Origin: Lentzea tibetensis | GTDB lineage: Bacteria; Actinomycetota; Actinomycetes; Mycobacteriales; Pseudonocardiaceae | Direction: 5' to 3' | Assembly: GCF_007845675.1 (NCBI RefSeq) | Contig: NZ_VOBR01000040.1 | Location: forward strand, 1 to 62,546 | Length of the DNA stretch: 62,546 nucleotides | Shown: positions 8,956 to 18,244 of the stretch, piece by piece | How the letters are laid out: each line of letters starts with the position of its first letter | Position numbering within the stretch: the stretch's first letter is position 1 | Translations under genes and position numbers: made by a program | Notes under the pieces: generated by a model | Told to the model about the DNA's origin: nothing | Database searches by the model: none | The model's input: the letters and a program-made list of their open reading frames with translations, nothing else

Positions 8956-11472
8956 TCACTCGTACGCGATCGCGTCCAGGACGTTCAGTCGCGCGGCGCG
9001 GATCGCGGGCAGGATCGCCGCGATCACCCCGACCACGGCCGCGACGACCAGGTACTGGCCCATCTGCAGCCACGGGAACGCGAACTCCGTGATGCCCTGG
9101 TCCTTCAGGGCGGCCACGGTCGCGACACCCAGCGCCGACCCGACCGCGAGGCCGAGCACCGCGCCGAACACCGAGATCACGATCGACTCGACGGTGATCA
9201 TCCGCATCACCTGCGCGCGCTTCATGCCGATCGCCCGCAGCAGGCCCAGCTCACGCGTCCGCTCGATCACCGACAGCGCGAGCGTGTTGATCACGCCCAG
9301 CACCGCGATGAGGATCGCCAGCGCCAGCAGGATCTGGATCATCAGCAGGACCGTGTCGAACTGCGAGGTCTGCTGCTTGGTGAACGCGCTGCGGTCCTGC
9401 ACCGAGATCTCCGGGTTGTCCGCGAAGAGCGGCTCGATGCGCTTCTGCACGTCCACGACCGACTGACCCGGCACGACCTGGACGAACGCGTTGCCCAGCT
9501 GCGGGATCCGCAGGTTCTTGATCGCGTCCGACGGCAGCACCACGCCCTGCATCACCGGCGTCTTCGCCCAGATGAACGCGACCGTGTAGGTCTTGGGCTC
9601 GCCGCGGCTGAGCTGGACCTTCATCGTGCTGCTGACCGACAGGTTCTTCTCGGTCGCCCGCTCCTCGGACACGCCGACCTGGTCCTCGCGCAGCGGCGCG
9701 ATCGTGCCCGACTTGGTCTGCAGGCCGAACTGCTCGCGCATCGCGTCGACGTCCGTGACCGCCGCGACCCAGTACTGCTCGTCGTTGATGAGCGCGCCGT
9801 CGTTGGCCCAGCCGACCACGGACTTCACGCCGGACGTCGACTTCATCCTGTCCAGCACGTCCGTGGTGAACGTCGCGGACCCGCCGTCGTTCGCCTGCTC
9901 GCCCGCGATGATCAGGTCGGACTTGATCTGGGTGTCCGACAGCTTCGTGATCGACGCGGTCGCGGACGTGAGCACCACGCTCACCCCGGTGATCAGCGCG
10001 ATGCCGACCATCAGCGCGGCCGCCGTGATGGCCGTGCGACGCGGGTTGCGCGCCGAGTTGCGCCTGCCGAGCACGCCCGGCATCGACCACGACAACAGGC
10101 GCCCGATCAGCGACACCATCGGCTTGCTGACCAACGGGGTCAGCAGAGCGACACCGACGAACGCGGCCATCACGCCACCGAAGATCAGCGCCAGCGACTG
10201 GTTCGTGAAGCCGAACGCCATCGCCGCGCCGCCCGCCGCGAGGATCACCGCACCGGCCACGGTCGGCCGAGTCAGCGGACGGTCCGGCGTGGCCGCCTCG
10301 CGCATCGCCGCGACCGGCGCGATCCGCGACGCCCGCAGCGCGGGCATGACCGCCGCCACCATCGTGACGACGAGGCCGACGGAGAACGACGAGATGACCG
10401 CGGACAGCGGCAGCTGCACGCTCGCGAGCTGCAGGCTGCCGCCGCCGAACGTGGCGAAGAAGTTCGCCAGCAGCGCGCCCACGCCGTACCCGGCCCCGAG
10501 CCCGACGACGGACGCGATGAGGCCGATGACGAACGCCTCCAGCACGACCGAGCCCATGACCTGGCCGCGACTCGCACCCATCGACCGCAGCAGCGCCAGC
10601 TCCCGCGTCCGCTGCGCGACGATGATGGAGAACGTGTTGAGGATGATGAAGATGCCGACGAACAGCGCGATCCCGGCGAACGCCAGCAGGATGTAGTTGA
10701 AGAACTTCAGGCCTTCGGCGATCTGGTCCGCCTGGTCCTTCGCCAGCTGCGCGCCCGTCTTCGCCTCGTAGTCGGAGCCCAGCTTCGCCGACACCCGGTC
10801 GCGCAGCTGGTCCTGCGCGACGCCGCCCGCGGCGGTGACGTTGATGTCGGTGTAGACGCCCTTCTCGCCGAGCATCAGCTGCTGCGCCACCGGCTCGGTG
10901 AAGCTGGTGATCAGCTCGCCACCCAACGAGTCCCGGCCTCCCGGGAAGCCGTAGATGCCGACGACTTTGAACTTCTGCTTGGGCTGCAAGGTGATGAGCT
11001 CGATGTCGTCACCGACTTTGAACCCACCGGTGGACGCGAGGAAGGCGCCGATCGCGACCTCGTTGTCCGCCTTGGGTCCGGTGCCGTCGCGCATCTCGAG
11101 CTGCGAGTCACCGTCCACCCAGGACGCACCGAGACGCGGCGCACCCGCGGTGGTCATCACCTTGCCGTTCTTGCCGATCGGCCGCGCCGACCCGTTGACC
11201 TGGCCCTGCGCCTTGGCCACGCCGTCCACGCCGCGCACCTCGTCCACGACGGACGCGGGCACCGTGCCGGCCGCGTTCGCCTTGGCCTTGGCGGTCACCG
11301 ACACGTCCGTGCCGGAGTAGATGTTCGAGAACAGGTTCGAGAACGACCTGTCGAGCGTGTCGGTGAGGACGAAAGAGCCGGCCACGAACATCACGCCGAG
11401 CACCACCGCGAGCGCGGACAGCACGAGGCGGATCTTCCGCGACAGCAGGCTCTTCAGCGTCGCGCGCAGCAT
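8956..11472 (-). CDS. MacB/FtsX-type ABC transporter permease
   Basis: 838-aa membrane permease. An N-terminal membrane anchor (RLVLSALAVVLGVMFVAGS) is followed by a ~230-residue extracytoplasmic MacB-like domain, a three-helix FtsX block (about 260-400), extra central helices, a second extracytoplasmic domain and a C-terminal FtsX block. Both blocks show the coupling motif ERTRELGLLRAIG / QRTRELALLRSMG, so one polypeptide carries two permease units. The ATG sits in TGATG, sharing a base with the stop of the ATPase gene. This class (type VII ABC systems) usually exports peptides, lipids or drugs, or works by mechanotransmission. The substrate is unknown. Confidence 0.9.
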   Translation of the reverse strand: MLRATLKSLLSRKIRLVLSALAVVLGVMFVAGSFVLTDTLDRSFSNLFSNIYSGTDVSVTAKAKANAAGTVPASVVDEVRGVDGVAKAQGQVNGSARPIGKNGKVMTTAGAPRLGASWVDGDSQLEMRDGTGPKADNEVAIGAFLASTGGFKVGDDIELITLQPKQKFKVVGIYGFPGGRDSLGGELITSFTEPVAQQLMLGEKGVYTDINVTAAGGVAQDQLRDRVSAKLGSDYEAKTGAQLAKDQADQIAEGLKFFNYILLAFAGIALFVGIFIILNTFSIIVAQRTRELALLRSMGASRGQVMGSVVLEAFVIGLIASVVGLGAGYGVGALLANFFATFGGGSLQLASVQLPLSAVISSFSVGLVVTMVAAVMPALRASRIAPVAAMREAATPDRPLTRPTVAGAVILAAGGAAMAFGFTNQSLALIFGGVMAAFVGVALLTPLVSKPMVSLIGRLLSWSMPGVLGRRNSARNPRRTAITAAALMVGIALITGVSVVLTSATASITKLSDTQIKSDLIIAGEQANDGGSATFTTDVLDRMKSTSGVKSVVGWANDGALINDEQYWVAAVTDVDAMREQFGLQTKSGTIAPLREDQVGVSEERATEKNLSVSSTMKVQLSRGEPKTYTVAFIWAKTPVMQGVVLPSDAIKNLRIPQLGNAFVQVVPGQSVVDVQKRIEPLFADNPEISVQDRSAFTKQQTSQFDTVLLMIQILLALAILIAVLGVINTLALSVIERTRELGLLRAIGMKRAQVMRMITVESIVISVFGAVLGLAVGSALGVATVAALKDQGITEFAFPWLQMGQYLVVAAVVGVIAAILPAIRAARLNVLDAIAYE

Positions 11473-12239
11473 CAGGACACTCCGACCGCGGTGTCGAGGT
11501 GCTTCATCGTCTCGAGAACGGCGTCCGCGGTCGGGTCGAGGATCTCGTTCACGATCTTGCCGTCGGCCAGGAATATGACGCGGTCCGCGTAGGACGCGGC
11601 GTTCGGGTCGTGCGTGACCATGACGATCGTCTGGCCGAACTCCCGCGCGGACTTCTGCAGGAACCCCAGCACCTCGGCGCCGGACTTCGAGTCCAGGTTG
11701 CCGGTCGGCTCGTCGGCGAACACGACCTCGGGCCGCGACACGAGCGCGCGAGCGCACGCCACGCGTTGCTGCTGGCCACCGGACAGCTGCGTCGGGCGGT
11801 GCGTCAACCGGTCGCGCAGGCCGACCGTGTCGATGACGGTGTCGAACCACGCCCGGTCCACCTTGCGGCCGCCGATGGCGAGCGGCAGCGTGATGTTCTC
11901 CTCGGCCGTCAGCGTCGGCAGGAGGTTGAACTGCTGGAACACGAACCCGACCTGGTCGCGGCGGAGCTCGGTGAGGCCCTTGTCGTTCAGGCCGGTCACC
12001 TTGGTGTCGCCGATCCACACCTCGCCGTCGGTGACGTCGTCGAGGCCGGCCAGGCAGTGCATCAGGGTCGACTTGCCCGACCCGGACGGTCCCATGATCG
12101 CGGTGAAGTGCTCCCGCTCGAACTCGACGCTCACCCCCGCGAGCGCGGTGACGGCGGCGTCACCGGAACCGTACGACTTCCACACGTCGACGGCTCTGGC
12201 CGCGACTCCCCGTGTTGTATCGGGAATGGATGTTCCCAC
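11472..12239 (-). CDS. MacB/LolD-type ABC transporter ATPase
   Basis: 255-aa nucleotide-binding subunit paired with the following permease. It shows Walker A GPSGSGKST, Q-loop FVFQQFNLLP, signature LSGGQQQR, Walker B VVFADEPTGNLDS and H-loop VTHDP, which together define the LolD/MacB subfamily. The GTG start is preceded by GAGGGG in the leader. Its stop overlaps the permease start by one base, giving translational coupling. A long inverted repeat sits directly upstream of the ribosome site. Confidence 0.93.
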   Translation of the reverse strand: MGTSIPDTTRGVAARAVDVWKSYGSGDAAVTALAGVSVEFEREHFTAIMGPSGSGKSTLMHCLAGLDDVTDGEVWIGDTKVTGLNDKGLTELRRDQVGFVFQQFNLLPTLTAEENITLPLAIGGRKVDRAWFDTVIDTVGLRDRLTHRPTQLSGGQQQRVACARALVSRPEVVFADEPTGNLDSKSGAEVLGFLQKSAREFGQTIVMVTHDPNAASYADRVIFLADGKIVNEILDPTADAVLETMKHLDTAVGVS

Positions 12240-12251
12240 CTGCTTGCCCCT

Positions 12252-12295
12252 CTCGCTTCGTTTCCCGCCACATCTAACGCGGGAAACGAAGCGAG
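12252..12295. repeat. 17-bp perfect inverted repeat upstream of the ABC operon
   Basis: The arms (12252-12268 and 12279-12295, core TTCGTTTCCCGC) are perfectly complementary around a 10-nt loop. The left arm ends 13 nt before the ABC ATPase start and touches its ribosome-binding region. It could terminate the upstream protease transcript, act as an operator, or fold in the ABC mRNA leader. Confidence 0.7.
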
Positions 12296-12350
12296 TGCGT
12301 CGGGAACCTCCCGGATGCCTACCCTGAGTTCCCGATCCGGCATGAAGAGG

Positions 12351-13454
12351 TCAGGCGGTCACCAGGGACAGTCCCCACTGCCCGAGGATCGGGTTGACCG
12401 GCTGGAACCACGTGGCGCCACCGGACGTGCAGTTCCCGTAACCGCCGGACGTGACGCCCTGAGCCTGGTTCGCGGACAGCCACGAGCCGCCGGAGTCGCC
12501 ACCCTCGGCGCAGACGTTGGTCCCGGTGAGCCCGAACACCTGGCCCTGCGGGTAGTTCACCGTCTGGTTCTTGCCCTGCACGACGCCGCAGCGCATGCCG
12601 GTGGTGGAGCCGGACCGGCAGATGCTCGCGCCGACCGGCATCTCGTTGGATCCGTAGACGTAGTAGTAAAGGCCGTCGTAGCCGTACATCAGCGGGTGCA
12701 GGTTCACGCCACCGACGGTCGCGACGAAGCCCATGTCCCGTCCGGGGAAGATGGACTGGTTGACGTAGCCGAGCAACTCGTTGTTGTGACTGGTCGTCCG
12801 GGCGCCCGGACCGCCGCAGTGGCCGGCGGTGACGAACCCGTTGCGCACGGCGAAACCGATCGAGCAGCGAGCGGCGTTGTTGATGTAGTACGGCCAGGCG
12901 CCGACCACGTCCGCGAACGTCCGCGGCTGCTCGGTGGTCTCCACGACGCGGACGGCCGGGTCGAGCGCCTTCGCCTGGGCGACGAAAGCGTTGGTGTCCT
13001 TGGCGTTCTCGAGCACGGTCACCACGACGTCGTTGGATCGCACGTCGACGTACCAGCCGGTGACGCCCTTCGGTGCGGTGCCGAGCCGGTCGATGCCGGC
13101 CTTGACCGCGTCGAGCGCCTTCAGGCTCCGCGACGCCGTGCGGACGTCAGCGCCCGGTAAGTCCAGTTTCTTGCCGGTGGTGCGGACGACGAGTCTGCCC
13201 ACCGCGGGGTCGAACCACGCGCCTGCGAAGCTCTCGCCGAGCGCTTTGCGGGCCGCGGTCTCGGTGTTCGCCGCACTGGCCTCTTGCGCCAGCCGGAGGT
13301 TCATCTCAGCCTGGGTGACGCCCAGGTCGCGTTGCAGGGCTCGGGACATGTCCGGGGACACGATGGTCGTCTCGAGGTCGGCTGCCTGGGCCGGGACGGT
13401 GAAGGACAACGTTGTCAGCGCAGCAAGCAGGGCAGGGATCAACTTGCGTTTCAT
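12351..13454 (-). CDS. Secreted S1 serine protease with alpha-lytic-type propeptide
   Basis: 367-aa preproprotease of the streptogrisin/alpha-lytic family. A signal peptide ends at AQA (22-24). A propeptide of about 155 residues follows, with an alpha-lytic pro-domain-like segment (GVTGWYVDVRSNDVVVTVL). The mature protease then carries His212 in TAGHCG, Asp240 in GRDMGFV and Ser321 in GGDSGGSW. Cysteines near 197/213, 279/289 and 315/342 fit the usual three disulfides. It is a single gene, and a long inverted repeat lies 56 bp beyond its stop. The role is extracellular protein digestion. Confidence 0.92.
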   Translation of the reverse strand: MKRKLIPALLAALTTLSFTVPAQAADLETTIVSPDMSRALQRDLGVTQAEMNLRLAQEASAANTETAARKALGESFAGAWFDPAVGRLVVRTTGKKLDLPGADVRTASRSLKALDAVKAGIDRLGTAPKGVTGWYVDVRSNDVVVTVLENAKDTNAFVAQAKALDPAVRVVETTEQPRTFADVVGAWPYYINNAARCSIGFAVRNGFVTAGHCGGPGARTTSHNNELLGYVNQSIFPGRDMGFVATVGGVNLHPLMYGYDGLYYYVYGSNEMPVGASICRSGSTTGMRCGVVQGKNQTVNYPQGQVFGLTGTNVCAEGGDSGGSWLSANQAQGVTSGGYGNCTSGGATWFQPVNPILGQWGLSLVTA

Positions 13455-13577
13455 GAGCCAACTCCTGTGGTCATGGCGGCAACAAAACGCTAACTCTCTG
13501 AGGTGTCGGTGAAACCGCTGATCGGTGTAGGCGTCTCAAGGTGAGATCATCGGTATTCCGTCCGAAGTGGAGTAGGC

Positions 13578-15809
13578 GTGCGCAGAACCCTTGCCGTGCT
13601 CGCGGTTGTCCTGCTCCTCATCGGGCTCGTCGTGGTCGACGTGCTCCGGTCGGAACGCAGGCCTGAGCCGCAGCCGACGGACTCGCCCACCGCGCGCGCC
13701 GCGATCGCGCGCCTGCTCGGTGGTGACGAGCGGCGCGCGGCGCAGTTCGAGCTGCGGCGGGTCCCGGCGCAGGACGGTCTCGCCGACTCGTTCACCATCG
13801 GCGGCACGACCGGGCACGTGGTGCTGTCCGGTTCGAGCGACGTCGCGCTCGTCTCCGGGTTCCACTGGTGGCTCAAGTACGTGGCGGGCAACCACATTTC
13901 GACGAACGGCGACCGGATCTCGTTGCCGGACGCGCTGCCCGCGCCGGGCAAGCCCATCAGCAGGCGCACCACGCTGACGGACCGCTACGCCTACAACTTC
14001 ACCGTGTTCGGCTACACGATGCCGTACTGGACGTGGACCGAGTGGGAGCGCGAGATCGACTACCTCGCGGCGAGCGGCGTGAACCGCGCGCTCGTGCTCG
14101 TCGGCCAGGAGGCCGTCTGGTACGACACCTTCCAGTCGTTCGGGATGTCCGAGTCCGAGGTGCGGGCGTGGATCGCGCAGCCATCGCTGCAGCCGTGGCA
14201 GTGGTACGGCTCGACGTCCGGCTACGACCCCGGCGGCGGCGTGCACGCAGGTCCCGTCAGCAAGGAGCTCATCGCACGCCGCGCCGAGCTGGGCAGGCGG
14301 ATCGCGGACCGGATGCGCGACCTCGGCATCACGCCGGTGTTCCCGGCGTTCATCGGCCACGTGCCGGACCAGGTGTTCGCCGAGCGCAACCCGGACGCGC
14401 ACCTGGTGCCGCAGGGCGGCTACTCGGGCCACCCCCGGCCGTACTGGCTCGACCCGACCGACGAGCTGTACGGCAAGGTCGCGGCGAGGTTCTACGCGGC
14501 GCAGAGCGCCCGCTTCGGCGACACCACGCACTACTCGAACGACCTGCTGCACGAGGGTGGCGAGCTGGGCGGCGTCGACCTCGGCGACGCGGGCCGCGCG
14601 GTGCAGGTCGCGCTGAGGGACGCGCACCGCAACGCGATCTGGGTGCTCCAGGCGTGGCAGGACAACCCGATGCGGGAGCTGATCGACGCGATCGACCGCA
14701 AGCGCGTGCTGGTGCTCGACCTGGACGCCGACGACGGCCCGTCGTGGAAGCGCAAGGACAAGTTCTGGGGCGCGCCGTGGGCGTGGGGGACGATCCAGAA
14801 CTTCGGCGGCAGGCTCGGCACGTTCGGCAACCTCCACGAGCCGGGCCGGACGCTGCCGGAGGTCCGCAAGGCGGGCAGCGGCACCCGCGGCAACCTCGTC
14901 GGCACCGCGATGGTGCTGGAGGGCACCCACCTCAACCCGGTGGTGCAGGACCTGTTCGGCGAGATGGTGTGGCGCGAGGAACCCGTCGACCTGAGGTCGT
15001 GGATCGCGGACTACGCGAAGCGGCGCTACGGCGTGGACGACCCGAACCTGCGTGACGCGTGGCAGACGCTGCTGAAGACCGCGTACTCGTTCCGCGCCAC
15101 GAACCACGAGAACGGCGAGGGCCCGCATGAGAGCCCGTTCGTCGCGCTGCCGTCGCTGAAGATGACGTCCGCGTCGAACTGGGGTCCGAAGGAGCCGCGC
15201 TACCCGGCGGAGGAGTTCGAGCCCGCCCTGCGGCAGCTGCTGAAGGCGCCCGCCTCGGTCCGCCAGCTGGAGACCTACAAGTACGACCTGGTCGACGTGG
15301 CTCGGCAGGTGCTCGCCGACCGCGGCCGGGCCAAGCTCACCGAGATCGCCGACGCCTACGGCGCGAAGGACCTCGCCGCGCTCGACACGACGACCGACGA
15401 GTACCTGGCCTACATGACGCGCACCGACGAACTGCTCGGCACCCAGCGCGACTGGCTGCTCGGCACGTGGCTCACGTCGGCACGCGCGTGGGGGAGCACC
15501 GACGCGGAGAAGGCGGTGCTGGAACGCGACGCGCGCGGCATCATCACCATCTGGTCGGAGCGGGCGTGCGGCGTGTTGCGCGACTACGCCAACCGCGACT
15601 GGGAGGGCATGATCGGCGGGTTCTACCAGCCTCGGTGGGAGCGCTTCTTCGCCGAGCTGGCCGGGACCGTGGAGAGCGGGAAGCCGCCGAACATCGACTG
15701 GTGCGCGTACGGCAAGGAGTGGACTTCGCAGACGACCGGGTACGCCACCGCGCCCGTCGGGTCGACCTACGAGGTGGCGGCGCGGATCGCGGAGGAGCTG
15801 GGCCTCTAG
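13578..15809 (+). CDS. GH89 alpha-N-acetylglucosaminidase (NAGLU-like)
   Basis: 743-aa glycosidase that removes terminal alpha-linked N-acetylglucosamine (heparan sulfate, or GlcNAc-alpha-Gal mucin caps). An N-terminal hydrophobic segment (LAVLAVVLLLIGLVVVDVL) is a signal or membrane anchor. The catalytic part has the family's FTVFGYTMPYWTWTEWEREI and two candidate glutamates: Glu326 in NDLLHEGGEL and Glu448 in VLEGTHLNPVV. A helical C-terminal domain follows. GTG start with GGAG 7-8 nt upstream. With the GH85 gene and S1 protease nearby, the region seems suited to attacking glycoproteins or proteoglycans. Confidence 0.92.
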   Translation: MRRTLAVLAVVLLLIGLVVVDVLRSERRPEPQPTDSPTARAAIARLLGGDERRAAQFELRRVPAQDGLADSFTIGGTTGHVVLSGSSDVALVSGFHWWLKYVAGNHISTNGDRISLPDALPAPGKPISRRTTLTDRYAYNFTVFGYTMPYWTWTEWEREIDYLAASGVNRALVLVGQEAVWYDTFQSFGMSESEVRAWIAQPSLQPWQWYGSTSGYDPGGGVHAGPVSKELIARRAELGRRIADRMRDLGITPVFPAFIGHVPDQVFAERNPDAHLVPQGGYSGHPRPYWLDPTDELYGKVAARFYAAQSARFGDTTHYSNDLLHEGGELGGVDLGDAGRAVQVALRDAHRNAIWVLQAWQDNPMRELIDAIDRKRVLVLDLDADDGPSWKRKDKFWGAPWAWGTIQNFGGRLGTFGNLHEPGRTLPEVRKAGSGTRGNLVGTAMVLEGTHLNPVVQDLFGEMVWREEPVDLRSWIADYAKRRYGVDDPNLRDAWQTLLKTAYSFRATNHENGEGPHESPFVALPSLKMTSASNWGPKEPRYPAEEFEPALRQLLKAPASVRQLETYKYDLVDVARQVLADRGRAKLTEIADAYGAKDLAALDTTTDEYLAYMTRTDELLGTQRDWLLGTWLTSARAWGSTDAEKAVLERDARGIITIWSERACGVLRDYANRDWEGMIGGFYQPRWERFFAELAGTVESGKPPNIDWCAYGKEWTSQTTGYATAPVGSTYEVAARIAEELGL

Positions 15810-15822
15810 GTCGCATCGGGCC

Positions 15823-17034
15823 CTAGGCGGCGTGCTCGTCGAGTGCGGCCCACAGGCCGGCGTCGAAGCCGCCCGTGTTGCACTGGTGGTCGAACGTGAT
15901 GGACCGGTACTTGACCGCGCGGACGGTGTCGGCGGCCTGCCGGTCGAGCAGCTCGTCGATCTCCGGACCGCTGAGCCCGTCGATCTCGTCCCAGAACGTC
16001 AGCACCCGGTTGACGTACAACGCCACCAGGTGGTCGCGGGCCGCCTCGAAGCAGCCGTCCGCGAGCGCTTCCACCGCGTCGGCGAGCAGGTGCGGCCAGT
16101 CGTCCGCGCCGACCCACAGGCCCCAGGGCGCCGGGCCGAGGATCCGCGCGGACGGCAGCAGTCGCTGGATGTCCGGCTGGTAGGCCTTGAGGTAGTGGTT
16201 CGTGGTGGTGGTGACCCTGGCGATGACGTCGGGGTCCTGCCGGACGAACTCGCCGTCGACGGCCTCCCGCTTCACCGGTGCCGCGCGGAACGCCGGGCGC
16301 ACCCGGTCGAGCTGCGACACGACGTGGAACAGCGAGTCCAGCACCTGCTGCGGCAGGTGCAGGATCTTGGGGAACGGCGAGTTGTGCACCTTGCGCCCCA
16401 GCGGGACCTCGGCCACCCGCAGGTGCTCGCGCAGGGCGTTGGCGGTCAGCCAGATGTCGATGCCGTACAGGTACGCGCTCGCCGGACGCGGCCAGCGGGT
16501 CATCCGCTCCAGGAACGCCGCGTTGAACGCGAACTCGCCGCCGATGGGCTGCTGCACGTGCACGCCGAAGATCGCGGCGAGCAGTGGGCTGGCCAGGTGG
16601 TTGGTGGTGTTGGCCTCGAACCTGTTGCGCCGGTAGGTCGGCAGCGCGAGCACGGGGGAGTCGTCGTCCACCGCGGTGGCCAGTCGTTCGATCCACTGCG
16701 GCTCGGTCGACCTCACGTCGGCGTCCAGCAGCAGGACCCGGTCCGCGCCCAGCTCGCGGGCCTTGTCCGCGATGGCGAACACGTTGGTGCCCTTGCCGGT
16801 GCCGGCCGCGGTGGACCGCACGACGATCTGGTGCGCGTGGAGGTCCGCGTCGAGGAACCGGTCCGCCGTGCCGTCGGTGCTGCCGTTGTCGGCGAGCACG
16901 ATCACGTTGGTGCGGTTGGGGAACGCCTGCCGCAGACCCTCGTCTGCGGCGCGTGCCACGGAGGCGACGGTGGTCGCCTCGTTGCGCGCCGGGATGCCCA
17001 CGACGGTGATTCCACTGTGCCTCACACCGCACAT
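15823..17034 (-). CDS. GT-A fold glycosyltransferase (GT2/GT78/GT81-like)
   Basis: 403-aa nucleotide-sugar transferase. A GT-A N-terminus with VVGIPARNEATTV (11-23) and ADNGSTDGTAD is followed by the metal-binding DAD motif at 104-106 (LLLDADVRS). The central GEFAFNAAFLERM and GIDIWLTANAL resemble retaining enzymes such as mannosylglycerate or glucosyl-3-phosphoglycerate synthases. No membrane segments are evident, so it is probably cytosolic. It lies 15 nt after the monooxygenase gene on the same strand. The ATG at 17034 is used; an internal GTG four codons on is an alternative. The acceptor is unknown, and compatible-solute synthesis is only a possibility. Confidence 0.8.
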   Translation of the reverse strand: MCGVRHSGITVVGIPARNEATTVASVARAADEGLRQAFPNRTNVIVLADNGSTDGTADRFLDADLHAHQIVVRSTAAGTGKGTNVFAIADKARELGADRVLLLDADVRSTEPQWIERLATAVDDDSPVLALPTYRRNRFEANTTNHLASPLLAAIFGVHVQQPIGGEFAFNAAFLERMTRWPRPASAYLYGIDIWLTANALREHLRVAEVPLGRKVHNSPFPKILHLPQQVLDSLFHVVSQLDRVRPAFRAAPVKREAVDGEFVRQDPDVIARVTTTTNHYLKAYQPDIQRLLPSARILGPAPWGLWVGADDWPHLLADAVEALADGCFEAARDHLVALYVNRVLTFWDEIDGLSGPEIDELLDRQAADTVRAVKYRSITFDHQCNTGGFDAGLWAALDEHAA

Positions 17035-17049
17035 GGTTCGCGGCGCGTG

Positions 17050-18051
17050 TTACCCCTCGGCTGCGTGCCCGTTAAGTCGGGGTAGGACTTCGGTGCCGAA
17101 CAGGCGGATCGTGTCCACGACGGACTCGTGCGGCATGCCGCCGATGTCGACCATCACGAGGTGCGTGTCGATGGTCAGCTCGGCGGCCAGCGCGTTGAGC
17201 CGGTCGGCGACCTCGCCGGGCGAACCGCAGATCGCCGCGCCCTCCATGATCTGGTCCAGGTCGATGTACCCGTCGCCGCGCCACGGGTCCGCGAACCGCG
17301 CGTACTCGCCGAGGTGCGGCCGCCAGCGTTCGCGGGCCTGTTCGGACGCGACGAACACGTGGCTGGGCACACCGACGCGGCCGTGCGGGTGCAGCTCCCG
17401 GTACCGGGCGACGACGTCGCGGTAGACCATCGGGTCGCGCAGCGTGCTGGGCAGCATCAGCGGCAGCTGCAGCTCGGCGCACAGGTCCGCGGAGACGGCG
17501 CTGCCGCTGCCCACCCACACCGTCGGGTGTGGCGTCTGCACCGGGCGGGGTGTCGTGGTCACGTTCGTCAGCTGGCCGCGGAACCGGCCGTCCCAGCTGA
17601 CCCGCGGCTCCTCCAGCAGCTTCAGGAGCAGGCGCAGGTGTTCCTCGAACCGGGCGCGCAGCTCGTCCGGCCGCACGCCGAAGGCCGCGTCGGTCTGCTG
17701 GTCGACACCGCGCGCCACGATCAGCTCGGCCCGGCCCCTGCTGAGCACGTCCAGCGTGGCCAGCGCCTCGGCGACCAGCACCGGGTCGCGGTGCGCCAGC
17801 AGCGTCACGCCGGTCGACAGCCGCAGCGTGGTGGTCCGCGCCGCGACCGCCGCGAGCAGCAGCTCGGGCGCGGACACGATGTAGCGGGTGAAGTGGTGCT
17901 CGCCGATCGCCACCCCGGTGAACCCGGCCTCCTCGGCCACGACGGCCTGCTCGACCATCGCCCGCAACCGGTCCGCCTCGGACACCTCTTCACCCGTGCA
18001 CGGGTTCGGCAGGTGATCGCCGAGGATCAGCAGGTAAACGTCGGGGGCCAT
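17050..18051 (-). CDS. Luciferase-like flavin-dependent monooxygenase
   Basis: 333-aa LLM-class (F420/FMN-dependent) oxidoreductase. Family segments include EAGFTGVAIGEHHFTRY near the N-terminus, LSTGVTLLAHRDPVLVAEAL and LSRGRAELIVARG, and the C-terminal GSPGEVADRLN that follows the barrel in LLM proteins. The start is the ATG of MAPDVYLLI; an ATG four codons upstream (MILTMAPDV) is also possible. It is the first gene of a probable two-gene unit with the glycosyltransferase and is divergent from the BtrH-like gene. The substrate cannot be inferred. Confidence 0.85.
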   Translation of the reverse strand: MAPDVYLLILGDHLPNPCTGEEVSEADRLRAMVEQAVVAEEAGFTGVAIGEHHFTRYIVSAPELLLAAVAARTTTLRLSTGVTLLAHRDPVLVAEALATLDVLSRGRAELIVARGVDQQTDAAFGVRPDELRARFEEHLRLLLKLLEEPRVSWDGRFRGQLTNVTTTPRPVQTPHPTVWVGSGSAVSADLCAELQLPLMLPSTLRDPMVYRDVVARYRELHPHGRVGVPSHVFVASEQARERWRPHLGEYARFADPWRGDGYIDLDQIMEGAAICGSPGEVADRLNALAAELTIDTHLVMVDIGGMPHESVVDTIRLFGTEVLPRLNGHAAEG

Positions 18052-18244
18052 GGTTAGAATCATTACAGGCGAATTCCACGCCCAACCTCCTGACCGGGTG
18101 CCCACGCCACCCGGCGTCGCGGAGGCAAAGGGGACTTCGAGTGCCTCGGAACGCGTCAACGTCGTCATGCCGGAGCACCAGGCTGTCGCGACATCGAGGT
18201 GCGTGGGCCCGAGGTGTCGCAGCGACGGCCGGAAGTGACAGGCG

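Noticed and set aside
18050-18238. 62-codon open frame in the divergent spacer between monooxygenase and BtrH-like genes
   Set aside because: It begins inside the start region of the opposing gene, has no ribosome site and resembles no protein family.
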